A stretch of 52,507 bases of DNA from a virus: positions 1 through 52,507 of IMG/VR virus record IMGVR_UViG_3300045999_003393; one strand, written 5' to 3'. The notes beneath the pieces were generated by a model. That model made no database searches. It was given only the letters and a program-made list of their open reading frames with translations, and had not been told where the DNA came from. The first letter of the stretch is position 1, and every line of letters begins with the position of its first letter. Shown here in pieces: positions 16,678 to 26,696 of this stretch. A program made the translations under genes and the position numbers.

Positions 16678-19452
16678 TTGGCAGACATAGGCGAAAGTGA
16701 AGTAAACCGTCTCCTTGGTGGAGCGGATACTGTGCTAACCAACCTCAAAATTGGTATTAAGCAGGATGAACAAACTCTTAATAACCTAAAGATTAAGTTC
16801 CATTCAATTCGGATGGAAGCAGAAGGTATTGCTAAAGCCCTGAAAGAGGCTGGTGCTTCTGCTGAGGCACTACAAAGTGCTACCCAAGGAACAAAGACAG
16901 GAACCCTTGGGTCCATTGGAGGCACCAAGGTTGCTGGAGGTCTCTTTACTCCTACCCCTATTGACAAGGGTACAGGAGGAGTGTCTGGTGGGAGATTTAA
17001 GAGTTGGCTCAATACGCCCCTTGGTGGGCAAACTCCTGAAGGTGGTATTGGTCTAACTCGTGGAGCCGCTATAGGCCAAGTTGCTACTTTTGCAAACCAA
17101 GCCTTTAACCAAACAATGGGTGCTATTGATGCCCGTGTTGACCGTAACCGTGAATACTCCCTAGCCGCTGACCGCACATCTGTTCTATTCCAGCAGATGA
17201 AGGGCATGAGTCAGGTTGCTGTACAGAACACCTACAGGCAACCTTTAACAAACTACCGACTTGGTGCTGGTGGAATAAACGCTCTCATGGGACTAGAAGC
17301 CCAGACTGGTATCAGTGGTCGCCAACAAGCATCAAGTGTTGAGGCACTAAGAACTATGTCGGGATTCACTCTTGGTGGACAAGAGGCAGTTGGAATGATC
17401 AACCAACTTGCCAGCCCAGATGTTGTCAACCGTATGTTCATGATGACCGGTCAAAGTCTTATTGGACCGGGTGGTAAACAACGATCAATGATGGACCTCA
17501 TGCAGGGGCTGGTACGCACGACTGGATTGTCAGATCCCCGTATCCTTAAAGGTGCCCTAGCCCCCGGATCGGTAACTCGTGCAAACCTTGCACAAATGGG
17601 TGTCACTGGGGATATGCAAACCCAACTTATTCAATACGCCATGCAGAATCAGACCTTTAAAGAAAAGGGTGGACAAGGAATGTACGACCCCTCTAAAAAA
17701 GAGGATCGTAGACTCATGGGTATTGAAGACAACTTTGCTACTCAAGCAGAGGAAACAGACCGACTAAGAACTCGTCGGGAAGAAAACTTCTACAGCCGTC
17801 AGGCTGACAACTTTGCTGATCTTGAGAAACAGACACAAAAACTTGTAGAAGTAATGGGCAAGTTTGAAGATGTGATGTCTGGAATAATCGGTGCCCGTAC
17901 CAGTAACCGAATTGGTATGAAGGTTGGAACTGGTTTAGGAATGGGTATTGGTGCTCTTTTAGGTGGCCCCCTTGGGGGCATGTTTGGAGGAATGGCAGGA
18001 AACTTTATTGGTGGAATGTTTGGAGACGGTAGTGGAGTAGGTAACGACTCTGGAGGCTCCGCAAGTCCAACTAATGGGACATCTTCAACACCAGCATCCT
18101 CAAGTGACTTAGTGACTATACCTTATGGAGATGGTAGCCAGAGAATCACAATTTCCGAATTGCGTAATAAACCTAAGTTTAAACGACTCAATTCAAGGTT
18201 CCAAGAGCAACTAATTAATATGTTTGTTGCCAACCCTAATGTTGGGTTTGGTGGCGGTTTCCGAACCGAACAAGAACAAGAATCTGGGTTCTTGAAAAGA
18301 TACAGACCAACCGACAAAGAAACAAATATATTCTGGAATGATAAGTATTGGGAAAAGATAAATCCGAGCGATGCCGACATGGCTCCCCCCGGAAGGTCAA
18401 TGCACGAAGTAGGCCTAGCGGCAGACCTCGTTGGAGATATATCATGGGTTACTGCCAACGCCGCAAGGTTTGGTCTTATTGAATTCTCAAAAGTAAATGA
18501 TGAACCATGGCACGTCCAACCTGCTGGAGTCCCAACATCTCGTAGAGGTTATGAAGCCGCAGGTTCTCCATGGGGTATGCCAGAAGGAGTAGGACCATCT
18601 AATTCTAGGTCTGGAACTACCCCAAATACACCAACCACTACGGCTACTTTTAGAGGTGGGTCTACCCCTGATTATTCTCCTGTTGAAAAAGGGTCCAGCG
18701 GGTTCTCATTAGCAACAGGAACCATTTCTCAGAAAGTAAAATCTCGTGCTCGTGTAAAGGGTGGCTCTGTTGGGTACCCAACGAGCCGGTCACGTCGTGG
18801 TAGATCATCAGGTGCTGGAAATAGTTCTTCCACATCAGATGTTCCTACTGGTGGAGGTTCTTTAAGTGGTCAACAGGTAGCGCAATTCTTATATAACGCT
18901 GGGTTTCGTGGGCAGGATCTTGTTACTGCTCTTGCCATTTCTTGGCGTGAGTCACGATGGAATCCACGAAGTTTCACTAGCGATGATGACGATTTGTCAT
19001 ATGGATTGATGCAAATCAACATGATTCCCGGTGACACAAATCCAGAGGGTAACCGAGCCGCTTGGGGTATCTCTAATAACGAAGCACTCTTTGACCCAGC
19101 CACTAACGCACGGATTGCATTTGAAAAGTACAAATGGAACAAGGGAAAGGGTCGTGACCCCTTCCAAGACTGGTCATTTAATGGAAGCCCACTAAATGGC
19201 ACAAACACCATCATGCCTGAGGCTACTCGTATTATCCAAGAGATGGGTAAATCAGGAGACCCGATGGGCGGCTCAACGAGAGCCGTAGGTGGTTCTACCA
19301 ATATCGTAGGTGGTCATACCATAACGATATCCCCAACAATTCAAATAATGTCAGGTGCAACTCCGGCTGACATTGACCTAGAGCGACTGGCTCAAAAGGT
19401 TGGGGTACTATTGGAGCGTGAAGTTAATACACGGATGTTGAGGCGTACCTGA
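16678..19452 (+). CDS. Tape measure protein with M15 peptidase and transglycosylase domains
   Basis: 924 residues from TTG 16678 with GGAGG 6 bases upstream. The N-terminal 400 residues are helical, followed by a Gly/Met-rich membrane-like segment at about 413-449. A VanY/M15-type peptidase lies at about 480-620, with SxHxxGxAxD (SMHEVGLAAD, His576 and Asp583) and EPWH (His612). A lytic transglycosylase lies at about 728-840, with catalytic Glu758 in SWRESRWNP and SYGLMQIN. It sets tail length and should also cut peptidoglycan cross-links and glycan strands during DNA entry. Confidence 0.9.
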   Translation: MADIGESEVNRLLGGADTVLTNLKIGIKQDEQTLNNLKIKFHSIRMEAEGIAKALKEAGASAEALQSATQGTKTGTLGSIGGTKVAGGLFTPTPIDKGTGGVSGGRFKSWLNTPLGGQTPEGGIGLTRGAAIGQVATFANQAFNQTMGAIDARVDRNREYSLAADRTSVLFQQMKGMSQVAVQNTYRQPLTNYRLGAGGINALMGLEAQTGISGRQQASSVEALRTMSGFTLGGQEAVGMINQLASPDVVNRMFMMTGQSLIGPGGKQRSMMDLMQGLVRTTGLSDPRILKGALAPGSVTRANLAQMGVTGDMQTQLIQYAMQNQTFKEKGGQGMYDPSKKEDRRLMGIEDNFATQAEETDRLRTRREENFYSRQADNFADLEKQTQKLVEVMGKFEDVMSGIIGARTSNRIGMKVGTGLGMGIGALLGGPLGGMFGGMAGNFIGGMFGDGSGVGNDSGGSASPTNGTSSTPASSSDLVTIPYGDGSQRITISELRNKPKFKRLNSRFQEQLINMFVANPNVGFGGGFRTEQEQESGFLKRYRPTDKETNIFWNDKYWEKINPSDADMAPPGRSMHEVGLAADLVGDISWVTANAARFGLIEFSKVNDEPWHVQPAGVPTSRRGYEAAGSPWGMPEGVGPSNSRSGTTPNTPTTTATFRGGSTPDYSPVEKGSSGFSLATGTISQKVKSRARVKGGSVGYPTSRSRRGRSSGAGNSSSTSDVPTGGGSLSGQQVAQFLYNAGFRGQDLVTALAISWRESRWNPRSFTSDDDDLSYGLMQINMIPGDTNPEGNRAAWGISNNEALFDPATNARIAFEKYKWNKGKGRDPFQDWSFNGSPLNGTNTIMPEATRIIQEMGKSGDPMGGSTRAVGGSTNIVGGHTITISPTIQIMSGATPADIDLERLAQKVGVLLEREVNTRMLRRT

Positions 19453-21230
19453 TGAATTACCGTAACGACCAGTTTTTCCCTAGCACTATTTTCTCTGATG
19501 GACGTAACGACCCAGATGAGAAGACAAACCCTCCATTTATTTACCCAGACCGAGTAGTACGGGTACTTGCTCATCAAAATGGTCAATGGGATCAACCACT
19601 TACATCAAAAGCCGTAACCCTTGATCGTGGTTTTATGCGTAATCTATACACAAAACTTGGGGCAGGTGAAACTCTTCCAAAGCGTCGTTTGAACTTTCAG
19701 TTCAACCCACAGGATATCCAACAGGTTGTGTCTCAACGTGAGGGTATGTACTTTAGTATTCTTCAGGATCCAGCGCAGTTCTTACAACCTACGGCTGGCA
19801 GTACCTCATTTGCCTTTGACTTGTTGTTTGACCGAACAATGGAAGTAGCAAACAACACTGGTCTAAACGCTTTTACTGCTGACCTTCAAAACCCAACTGA
19901 TAAAGATGCAAAAGATATTGGCGTTATGGCTGATCTAACGCAACTATTTAGCATCATTGGTCAAGGGTTTTCTAAGGACATGTTGGATTATCAAACAGCA
20001 AAATTAAAACAAGATGCAAAACGTGAATATGAACGAATGAAGGCTGATATTACAAATGAAGATGGATCAGTACAATTCACATATGATCAGCAGGCACCTG
20101 CGGCGTTAGATAAATTTGCATCAAGTATCAACTTAGGAAACTCTGCATTCCTTATTCCACAACCAGTTCGCATTGTATTTTCGTCTTTATTCATGGTTGA
20201 TGGTTTCATATCTAGTACTGACGTTCAGTTTACTAAGTTTAATACAAATATGGTACCTATACAATGCAAAGTTGTTTTACAGGTAAATGCTATTTACATT
20301 GGTTTTGCTCGTGATAAAACATTCTTAACAAACCAGTTAGACCAATCAAAACAACAACGGGATGATGAACAAAAGGCAGACAAGGATGCAACAACATCCC
20401 TTTACTACCTAGCGCAGAACTATTTAAATAAAATGGTTCTTGTGTATAGTGACAACATAGAGTTAATTGACACAGATTTTGATTCTGGGTATGCAAGTCA
20501 CCCAATTGTTGGGCTAATGACTAAGGGGTGGGTAGGACCGGGGTATCTATACCTCAATAATAAAGAGGTAAGTAACCCAACTGTTTGGGCTAGGTTGTAC
20601 ACAAGTGCAGACAACGTACCTGACGGTAACGAAGAGGAACCTATTCGTAAGTTGTTTAGAGACGGAGAACCATTAAAAATAGAATACACTGTGTTTGTTG
20701 ATCTATATGGTCCATATGATACTCAGGCTTTGGCTGATACCGCATCACAAAACTTGAGTAGTATTCCATCCACTAAAAAAGTAGGACAATACAGTTTTAG
20801 ACGAACCATAGCCAACGAAGATGAATGGGTACAACGATACACTGCGAACGTAAACGACCCAATCGGTGGTCGTTCAAATAGTGTTAACTCAGAGAACCAA
20901 TCTCAGTACGCTATGACTCTTGATAACTACCTAGATTTTGTACCGTCGGCAGGAAGTGTTGCGTTTGGTAGTGACGCAGAGTTATATCAATACCTATACG
21001 ATAACCTTAAGAATAAATACTTTATTATTTATTCAAGTGCAAGGGCTAAGATATCAAGAACATCAGAGTTCGGTGACTCTGTAATAGAGAAGTTCTCCAG
21101 CACCAAAGCAGTTCGTCAAGGTTCTTATGGAACAAACGCTTTTGGAGGACCGGCTGGAATGACTAGTCTATTCTTTGATTGGGTAGATACAAACAGACCC
21201 CCTGACCGTCTTGAGGAGGATTTGTCATAA
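19452..21230 (+). CDS. Baseplate/tube-initiation protein upstream of LysM
   Basis: 592 residues from ATG 19452, overlapping the tape measure stop by one base. The N-terminal part has FNPQDIQQVVSQREG and SFAFDLLFDRT segments, as in the CIS-tube N-terminal domain proteins found next to LysM baseplate proteins. Codon use shifts to A+T-richer here, continuing through 22.6 kb, compared with the capsid and sheath genes. It probably starts tube assembly on the hub. The precise family is unverified. Confidence 0.7.
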   Translation: MNYRNDQFFPSTIFSDGRNDPDEKTNPPFIYPDRVVRVLAHQNGQWDQPLTSKAVTLDRGFMRNLYTKLGAGETLPKRRLNFQFNPQDIQQVVSQREGMYFSILQDPAQFLQPTAGSTSFAFDLLFDRTMEVANNTGLNAFTADLQNPTDKDAKDIGVMADLTQLFSIIGQGFSKDMLDYQTAKLKQDAKREYERMKADITNEDGSVQFTYDQQAPAALDKFASSINLGNSAFLIPQPVRIVFSSLFMVDGFISSTDVQFTKFNTNMVPIQCKVVLQVNAIYIGFARDKTFLTNQLDQSKQQRDDEQKADKDATTSLYYLAQNYLNKMVLVYSDNIELIDTDFDSGYASHPIVGLMTKGWVGPGYLYLNNKEVSNPTVWARLYTSADNVPDGNEEEPIRKLFRDGEPLKIEYTVFVDLYGPYDTQALADTASQNLSSIPSTKKVGQYSFRRTIANEDEWVQRYTANVNDPIGGRSNSVNSENQSQYAMTLDNYLDFVPSAGSVAFGSDAELYQYLYDNLKNKYFIIYSSARAKISRTSEFGDSVIEKFSSTKAVRQGSYGTNAFGGPAGMTSLFFDWVDTNRPPDRLEEDLS

Positions 21231-21472
21231 TGGCTAGTTACCTATCTACAGACCGCTATAAACTTACTGATAGTAAGCGTTATGCTGATCGCAAGCCGCA
21301 GGAATCCACTAAGTTTGCTGTGTACACATCTAGAGATGGTGACACATTTGATTTGCTAGCAGTCAAATTCCTCGGTGACAGTAATAGGTACTGGGAAATT
21401 GCTGATATTAACCCACAGATTGAATGGCCTGACCAAATACCAACAGGAAGTTCTTTGCGTATTCCAATATGA
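21230..21472 (+). CDS. LysM-domain baseplate protein
   Basis: 80 residues from ATG 21230, overlapping the upstream TAA. Most of it is one LysM-type domain: YTSRDGDTFDLLAVKFLGD, then YWEIADINPQI and IPTGSSLRIPI. LysM proteins of contractile tails link hub and wedge parts and can contact peptidoglycan. Its ATG 21469-containing end overlaps the next gene (ATGA). Confidence 0.9.
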   Translation: MASYLSTDRYKLTDSKRYADRKPQESTKFAVYTSRDGDTFDLLAVKFLGDSNRYWEIADINPQIEWPDQIPTGSSLRIPI

Positions 21473-22629
21473 TTACCAAAAGTCTTCACCCATTATCCCC
21501 AAATGTTGAGTTTTCAATTGATGGGGTAGCCGTTGATTACACCGCCGTTCAAGGAATGGATTTGTATTTGACGGAGAATGAGCATGACATGCTCTCAATA
21601 GACATTGTTGGGTTACCCCCAAGAGCCGTAACTGATTATCTTGGTGCCGGTGTTTACGTTCTTGTTGACTCTGGGTATGGGAGAAGCCAGTCTTTTTATG
21701 GATATATCATATCAACTGAACCACAAATTGTTACAAGAAATGGGTTAGTAAATAGAAGTCCGGTACAGATAACACGGCTCAACTGTATTGGTGCATCTTT
21801 AAATATGAAGACCGTTTCATCTCGTGTATGGGATTACCCAACCCTTGGAAACATTATTAAAGAGATGGCGGCAAAATACCACTTTAGTGTGGATTACCCA
21901 AAGGATTCATTTAAGCCAACACGACTTGTTCAGTCGTCTGAAAGTGACTGGTCGTTTCTTCGTAAGGTTATAGATACATTTGGTTACACCATGTCTGTGC
22001 ATGGAACACATATGCACATATGGGACCGTGATAAATCAGTTGGAAGGCTCACTTCTTACCATGACTTATTAACAATGAAAACTGATTCTAATAACAGCCC
22101 GTGCTCTGTGATGTCTTTTTCCCCCTATTTAGGTCATCTATCATCACTAGGTAACTCAAGTAAAACAACCAACACGATCCTTGATCGTGAAGGAAATGTC
22201 TTTGAAATGGATGCAACTAACACAGATATTGCTAACCATAAGACAGTTCTTAGTTCTAAGTTTACTATTCCTCTAAAGACCCCGTACCAAACGGTGGAGG
22301 AAAACATAAGAGCAATAGCCTCTAGTGAACGCTACAAAAGTGTGTACCGAGCCAAAGCAGAGATAGCCGCTGGTGGTGGGATAGTACCCGGTGGTACCGT
22401 TAATTTAAATAAGTATGACTCAGCGTTTGATGGTTTATGGTATGTCTCAAGTGTTCACCATAAAATTGGAAAAGAAAAGTATGTAACTAATTTAGAGTTA
22501 TTTAAAAATGATGATTACACACAAGACCCTGAGGTACCAAACGTATCAAACTTCATAAAACCACCAACCCCCATAATGAAAAATGGGGTATGGGTATCAT
22601 CATTGGAGAAAGTTAATGAGTACACCTAA
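21469..22629 (+). CDS. Baseplate hub protein, gpD/VgrG-gp27-like
   Basis: 386 residues. The sequence pattern (NVEFSIDGVAVDY, SIDIVGLPP, GYIISTEP, then LVQSSESDWSFLRKV) is typical of the late control gene D/gp27-type hub domain shared with type VI VgrG. The hub forms the trimeric base for the spike. Neighbours LysM upstream and spike downstream confirm the position. Start overlaps the LysM stop. Confidence 0.88.
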   Translation: MITKSLHPLSPNVEFSIDGVAVDYTAVQGMDLYLTENEHDMLSIDIVGLPPRAVTDYLGAGVYVLVDSGYGRSQSFYGYIISTEPQIVTRNGLVNRSPVQITRLNCIGASLNMKTVSSRVWDYPTLGNIIKEMAAKYHFSVDYPKDSFKPTRLVQSSESDWSFLRKVIDTFGYTMSVHGTHMHIWDRDKSVGRLTSYHDLLTMKTDSNNSPCSVMSFSPYLGHLSSLGNSSKTTNTILDREGNVFEMDATNTDIANHKTVLSSKFTIPLKTPYQTVEENIRAIASSERYKSVYRAKAEIAAGGGIVPGGTVNLNKYDSAFDGLWYVSSVHHKIGKEKYVTNLELFKNDDYTQDPEVPNVSNFIKPPTPIMKNGVWVSSLEKVNEYT

Positions 22630-22852
22630 ACCAAATATGGATGTCTACCGTGCATTGGTAGTCCAGTCTGACACAACAACGGGAAATGTGTATGTAAAAA
22701 TACCCCACATTCTTGGACCATCAGAAAGTATTGCACTACATAAGCCTTCTAATGGGCAATACCTGACATGGGCACCACCTGTTGACTCACAGATTCTTGT
22801 TGCTGTTGAGGGTAATAACTTTGATAAAGTTTATCTACTTAATGTGATCTGA
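22616..22852 (+). CDS. Baseplate spike OB-fold protein (gp5/gpV-like)
   Basis: 78 residues from ATG 22616 with GGAG upstream, overlapping the hub gene. The sequence VYRALVVQSDTTTGNVYVKI then DSQILVAVEGNNFDKVYLL matches a minimal OB-fold module of the kind that connects hub and membrane-piercing spike. No beta-helix tip follows in this short gene, so the piercing needle either is absent or resides elsewhere. Confidence 0.75.
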   Translation: MSTPKPNMDVYRALVVQSDTTTGNVYVKIPHILGPSESIALHKPSNGQYLTWAPPVDSQILVAVEGNNFDKVYLLNVI

Positions 22853-22862
22853 TGGAGATGCC

Positions 22863-23264
22863 ATGAAATCTATGAAAATACCATTCTCATTTGATAACGG
22901 TCGGGTATCTATAACCCGAGAGTTAGAGACCATTACAGAGCAAAAGATTGCAAATGTGCTGGTCACAGAACCTTTGGAAAGAGTGTCTATCCCGACGTAC
23001 GGCTCTGGACTCATGGGAATGGTTCATGAAATAAACGATCCGTTAATCTTTTCTGACTACCGAACCGATGCCGTTATGGATCTGAAGGACAACATATCAA
23101 CAGCAAACATTAGTAATATGTACATGAACAATATGGGTTCATTACAGGAGAGCAAAAATGTTATGATGGTATACGTTGAATACAGATTGCCACTTGGTGT
23201 TACACAACTAGCCACTATCAAAGTAGCCTATCCCGGTACCATAACAGAAGACACTGCTTTCTAA
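22863..23264 (+). CDS. Baseplate wedge protein, gp25/W-like
   Basis: 133 residues from ATG 22863. The gp25/gpW pattern is seen: an N-terminal ISITREL-type strand, an ITEQKIANVLVTEPLERVSI segment (variant of the Glu-Arg motif), and PTYGSGLMGMVHE. Members bridge the sheath's first ring to the wedge. Its place before the gpJ-like gene fits. Confidence 0.87.
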   Translation: MKSMKIPFSFDNGRVSITRELETITEQKIANVLVTEPLERVSIPTYGSGLMGMVHEINDPLIFSDYRTDAVMDLKDNISTANISNMYMNNMGSLQESKNVMMVYVEYRLPLGVTQLATIKVAYPGTITEDTAF

Positions 23265-23272
23265 GGATAACT

Positions 23273-24742
23273 ATGGCTACTAACCCAGCATTTGATTACG
23301 CAAGTCGTAACTTTTCCAATATCAAACAAGACCTATTGCGCCGTGCATCCACGACGGTTCCCGAGTGGACTGATCGTGACCCCTCTGACTTTGGAATGAT
23401 GTTTGTAGACCTATGGTCGTATATGGGAGATGTCATTCATTATTACATTGATCGGGCATCTCAAGAGGCATTTATTGAGACCGCTACACAGCGAGAGAGC
23501 GTTCTTGCATACGCAAACCTGTATGACTATACGCCAAACTTTAAAACATCTTCTGAAGCAACTGTGTACGTTTCAAACTCTAGTTCATCATCGGTGAGCA
23601 TCCCTCAGTACACAGAGTTTGTTGGAATCTCAAACGATGAATACTTTTACTTCTATGCCACCTCAGAAGTAACAGCCGCCAGTGCCTCCACTGTATCGGT
23701 TCTTGTAAAAGAAGGAACTCGTGTCGTTGACCAAGTGCTGACTTCATCGTCTTCCGGTCAACCAAGCCAAAGGTATAAAATACCAACTACAAAAGTAGTG
23801 CCTTCAACTATTCAAGTGTACGTTACTGAAGAGGGAACGTCACAACGGTGGATTCGGTACGGAAACATCACCGATATTCCAATTGGTACCCCCGGTTATG
23901 TTCTTTACCTAACAGCCAATGACGAGATTGAAATTGTGTTTGGTAACCGTGCGAATGGACGTATACCTGTTGCTGGTAGCACCATCACAGTGACTTACAC
24001 CATTGGGTCTGGTTCTCTTGGAAACATACCGCAAAATGCAATCAGATCATTTAAGAGTTCTCCGTCTGCTTCACTCTCCATCTCTGGTTCCTCTGTTGCA
24101 ACAGGTGGTGGAGACGGAGAGAATGTTGAATCAATACGACGCTCTCTACAGGCAGTTGTACGGTCACAAGACCGTGCAGTTACCCTAGAGGACTACAAGG
24201 ATCTCGCACTTAGGGCAGATGGTGTGTATAAGGCTGTGGCTTCTTATACATCAGGAGCAGGTGGTGCATCAGTAACCGTGTACCCACTTCCTTATGTAAG
24301 TGACTACCTCAATCTGTCAGCAAACAGCATTAGCGTCTCTGCTGATCTTCAATCACTTGTTTCCGGCATAATTACCCCTAAAAAGGTACTTGGTACCACC
24401 CTCACTATTGCTAGTTCTTTGGTTGTCAATAAACTAAATATCAGCGTTGATGTAAAAGTGTCGGACAATTATGTAGCGGCTTGGGTTAAATCAGATGTAA
24501 GTGATGCGCTTGATGGTCTGTTTTCGTTTAGTTCTGTTGACTTTGGAAAAGAAATACGGGTAGCCGATGTATACAAGTTGGTTATGGCAGTTGAAGGTGT
24601 TGATTACTGCACTATTAGTACATTCCAAATGTATGACCCAAGTAATAACCCCATATCAACTGGGGCACTCTCACCTGTAGAACTATTGAAAAAGGGAACG
24701 GTAGTGGTAACAACAACTGGTGGAATGACCACGTCGGCATAA
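23273..24742 (+). CDS. Baseplate wedge protein J (gp6/gpJ-like)
   Basis: 489 residues from ATG 23273. Typical baseplate J features are the N-terminal FDYASRNFSNIKQDLLRR and DRDPSDFGMMFVDLWSYMGD segments, a domain of Ser/Thr-rich beta strands, and the later VTLEDYKDLALRADGVYKAV motif. It forms the wedge core that changes shape on contraction. Upstream gp25-like and downstream gpI-like genes complete the set. Confidence 0.9.
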   Translation: MATNPAFDYASRNFSNIKQDLLRRASTTVPEWTDRDPSDFGMMFVDLWSYMGDVIHYYIDRASQEAFIETATQRESVLAYANLYDYTPNFKTSSEATVYVSNSSSSSVSIPQYTEFVGISNDEYFYFYATSEVTAASASTVSVLVKEGTRVVDQVLTSSSSGQPSQRYKIPTTKVVPSTIQVYVTEEGTSQRWIRYGNITDIPIGTPGYVLYLTANDEIEIVFGNRANGRIPVAGSTITVTYTIGSGSLGNIPQNAIRSFKSSPSASLSISGSSVATGGGDGENVESIRRSLQAVVRSQDRAVTLEDYKDLALRADGVYKAVASYTSGAGGASVTVYPLPYVSDYLNLSANSISVSADLQSLVSGIITPKKVLGTTLTIASSLVVNKLNISVDVKVSDNYVAAWVKSDVSDALDGLFSFSSVDFGKEIRVADVYKLVMAVEGVDYCTISTFQMYDPSNNPISTGALSPVELLKKGTVVVTTTGGMTTSA

Positions 24743-24743
24743 T

Positions 24744-26435
24744 ATGGCTCGCAAATCCTTTACCCTACGCAGAACCACATTTGAAGGAGGGTCATACCTT
24801 CAGTATTACCCTTCTGACTCCTCTGCATCGGCAGGAGCCGCATCTGCTACATACCTGCGTGGTGATGAAATACAGATTGCCCCGAGTGGGGAAGTTGGTG
24901 CTGTCCTTAGTAGCCCAGAACTGTTTGAGGCTTACGCATATGACTACGGGAAGGTAAATCTAAATTGGGGTATAACCCTACAGACCCCAACAACCTCTAC
25001 CCCTGTTCCCTACTCTGTGTACATTGTGTATTCACCCTTTGGTCACCCCGAAACAATTGCTGAGGGTGTCACACTAATTAACACTAGAACTCAGTCGGAG
25101 ATAACACACACGGATGTTAGTGGGACATGGGCGTACTACACGATGTTCGTACGATTCCTTTCTAATGGCACTGATGATTACTACGAACCTGTAGCACGTT
25201 TGTCGGTTCTACTTCCTACTAATTATGGAAGTACTGATGCACTCTATAAACGAGTGCCTGCCTACTACCGAATGTTGGATCAAGAAAACGGAAGTCCGTT
25301 GTACAAATATCTTTCCATATTCGGATGGGACATGGATTATATCCGGTCGGTACTTGATTACATGATCGTTATGAAAGACCCCCAGATAGCCGAAGTGGAA
25401 ACTTTGAACAAGTTGGCCTATGAAATGGGTATCAACCTTACGGCTTCAGAACTGAGTAGTGAACGACTACGGAACCTCATGGATGCCGCAGGCATTATAC
25501 GACGAAGCAAGGGAACCATTTCGTCAATAGAAAAAGAACTAAGTGTGCTGGCTGGGGCACAAGCAACAGTTGATACAGCAACTAACACAATTAAAATCTA
25601 CACTCAGCGTTGTAACTTAATAAAAGACCCTATGCTGGTTAACGGGGTAGCGGCGGGTCTAGATGGTGGTTATCCATCTACTGACATGACCTCCGTTACT
25701 GTTTACGACGCAGGTCTTGCAGGGACGGTATCGTTTAGCCCTACTTATACCGGAGGCACACCAACAGATGGTGGAAGCAATGCCACAGTAACTACCCAGA
25801 AGTGGGTTGGTTACCCGAACCCATCTAATGGTACCCAGTTTGTTTTGGAAACAGCAGGAGCAGATGTTCCCGTTATCTCGGGGGATTCTTTGTACTTCTC
25901 TATCCAAACCGGAAGCCTTTTGAAGCCCGTTCAAGATGCTGTGGTATCAGTGGGGTTGTACACCTCTGCCTCAGCATTGATTGCCGAGGACACCTCTCCA
26001 GTTAGAGTGGGTTCAACTAAATACTGGAAACTTGATGTACCCAGCAGTTTCTCTAGTTACACTAACGCAAAGGTACGGATCACATTCACGTCTGTTTACA
26101 ACTCTGTAAACTATAACTTTGACGACTTTAAGTACCTCTTACTAGAGCGTAATTACGAGGGCGAATACTTTGATGGGTACACCCGTCTTGGTGGTTGGCT
26201 TGTTGACGGAGTGAACACAATTTCTGACTACCGCTGGTTAGACCCAGCAAACCCAAATGCGTCGTTCTCTGTATACACGGCTAACTATCAGAAGACCAAA
26301 AATGTGATCAAGAGATTGATCCCCAGTATCTTGCCAGCATCCGAATTGGTGACATCCGGTACTGTTTATAGTAATGTGATTCCAACTTCAAACCTGAAGT
26401 ACACAGTCACTTACAACAACATACCGGGATTATGA
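24744..26435 (+). CDS. Tail protein I-like baseplate protein with added beta domain
   Basis: 563 residues from ATG 24744. Residues about 165-275 hold the gpI-type module (VPAYYRMLDQENG, YKYLSIFGWDMDYIRSVLDY, then LGAQATVD-type end). The C-terminal region from about 290 (CNLIKDPMLVNGVA onward) looks like a galactose-binding-type beta sandwich with DFKYLLLE near its end, and could contact host sugars. The N-terminal 165 residues are also beta-rich. It is the last clearly assigned tail gene. Confidence 0.8.
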   Translation: MARKSFTLRRTTFEGGSYLQYYPSDSSASAGAASATYLRGDEIQIAPSGEVGAVLSSPELFEAYAYDYGKVNLNWGITLQTPTTSTPVPYSVYIVYSPFGHPETIAEGVTLINTRTQSEITHTDVSGTWAYYTMFVRFLSNGTDDYYEPVARLSVLLPTNYGSTDALYKRVPAYYRMLDQENGSPLYKYLSIFGWDMDYIRSVLDYMIVMKDPQIAEVETLNKLAYEMGINLTASELSSERLRNLMDAAGIIRRSKGTISSIEKELSVLAGAQATVDTATNTIKIYTQRCNLIKDPMLVNGVAAGLDGGYPSTDMTSVTVYDAGLAGTVSFSPTYTGGTPTDGGSNATVTTQKWVGYPNPSNGTQFVLETAGADVPVISGDSLYFSIQTGSLLKPVQDAVVSVGLYTSASALIAEDTSPVRVGSTKYWKLDVPSSFSSYTNAKVRITFTSVYNSVNYNFDDFKYLLLERNYEGEYFDGYTRLGGWLVDGVNTISDYRWLDPANPNASFSVYTANYQKTKNVIKRLIPSILPASELVTSGTVYSNVIPTSNLKYTVTYNNIPGL

Positions 26436-26689
26436 TAAGCATACTTTTAGCCTCACTAGCGGTATACAAAACGCTCCAATTCATAGACGCAGTTCTTCCC
26501 CGAGAAGCAATGCCGTGGGTAAAGATCTTGGCAGGGATCGTTCTTGGGTACGTTGCTGGACTCATCATCGGATGTGAAAATCTTGTGATTAATGGATTGG
26601 CGATTGCTTCACTGTCTGGTACAGTGCATGCTGTTCATCGCCTCCTTACGCTCAGTGGGGATGCGGCACACCGAAAGAGTTTGCGATAG
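26432..26689 (+). CDS. Small membrane protein, holin candidate
   Basis: 85 residues from ATG 26432, overlapping the tail gene (ATGA). The ISILLASLAVYKTLQFID segment and two further hydrophobic stretches (VKILAGIVLGYVAGLIIG and LVINGLAIASLSGTVHAV) suggest up to three membrane segments, with a short basic C-terminus. Holins have this size and topology and often end the tail block. No separate endolysin is seen in the window, so the lysis call stays tentative. Confidence 0.55.
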   Translation: MISILLASLAVYKTLQFIDAVLPREAMPWVKILAGIVLGYVAGLIIGCENLVINGLAIASLSGTVHAVHRLLTLSGDAAHRKSLR

Positions 26690-26696
26690 GAGCAAC

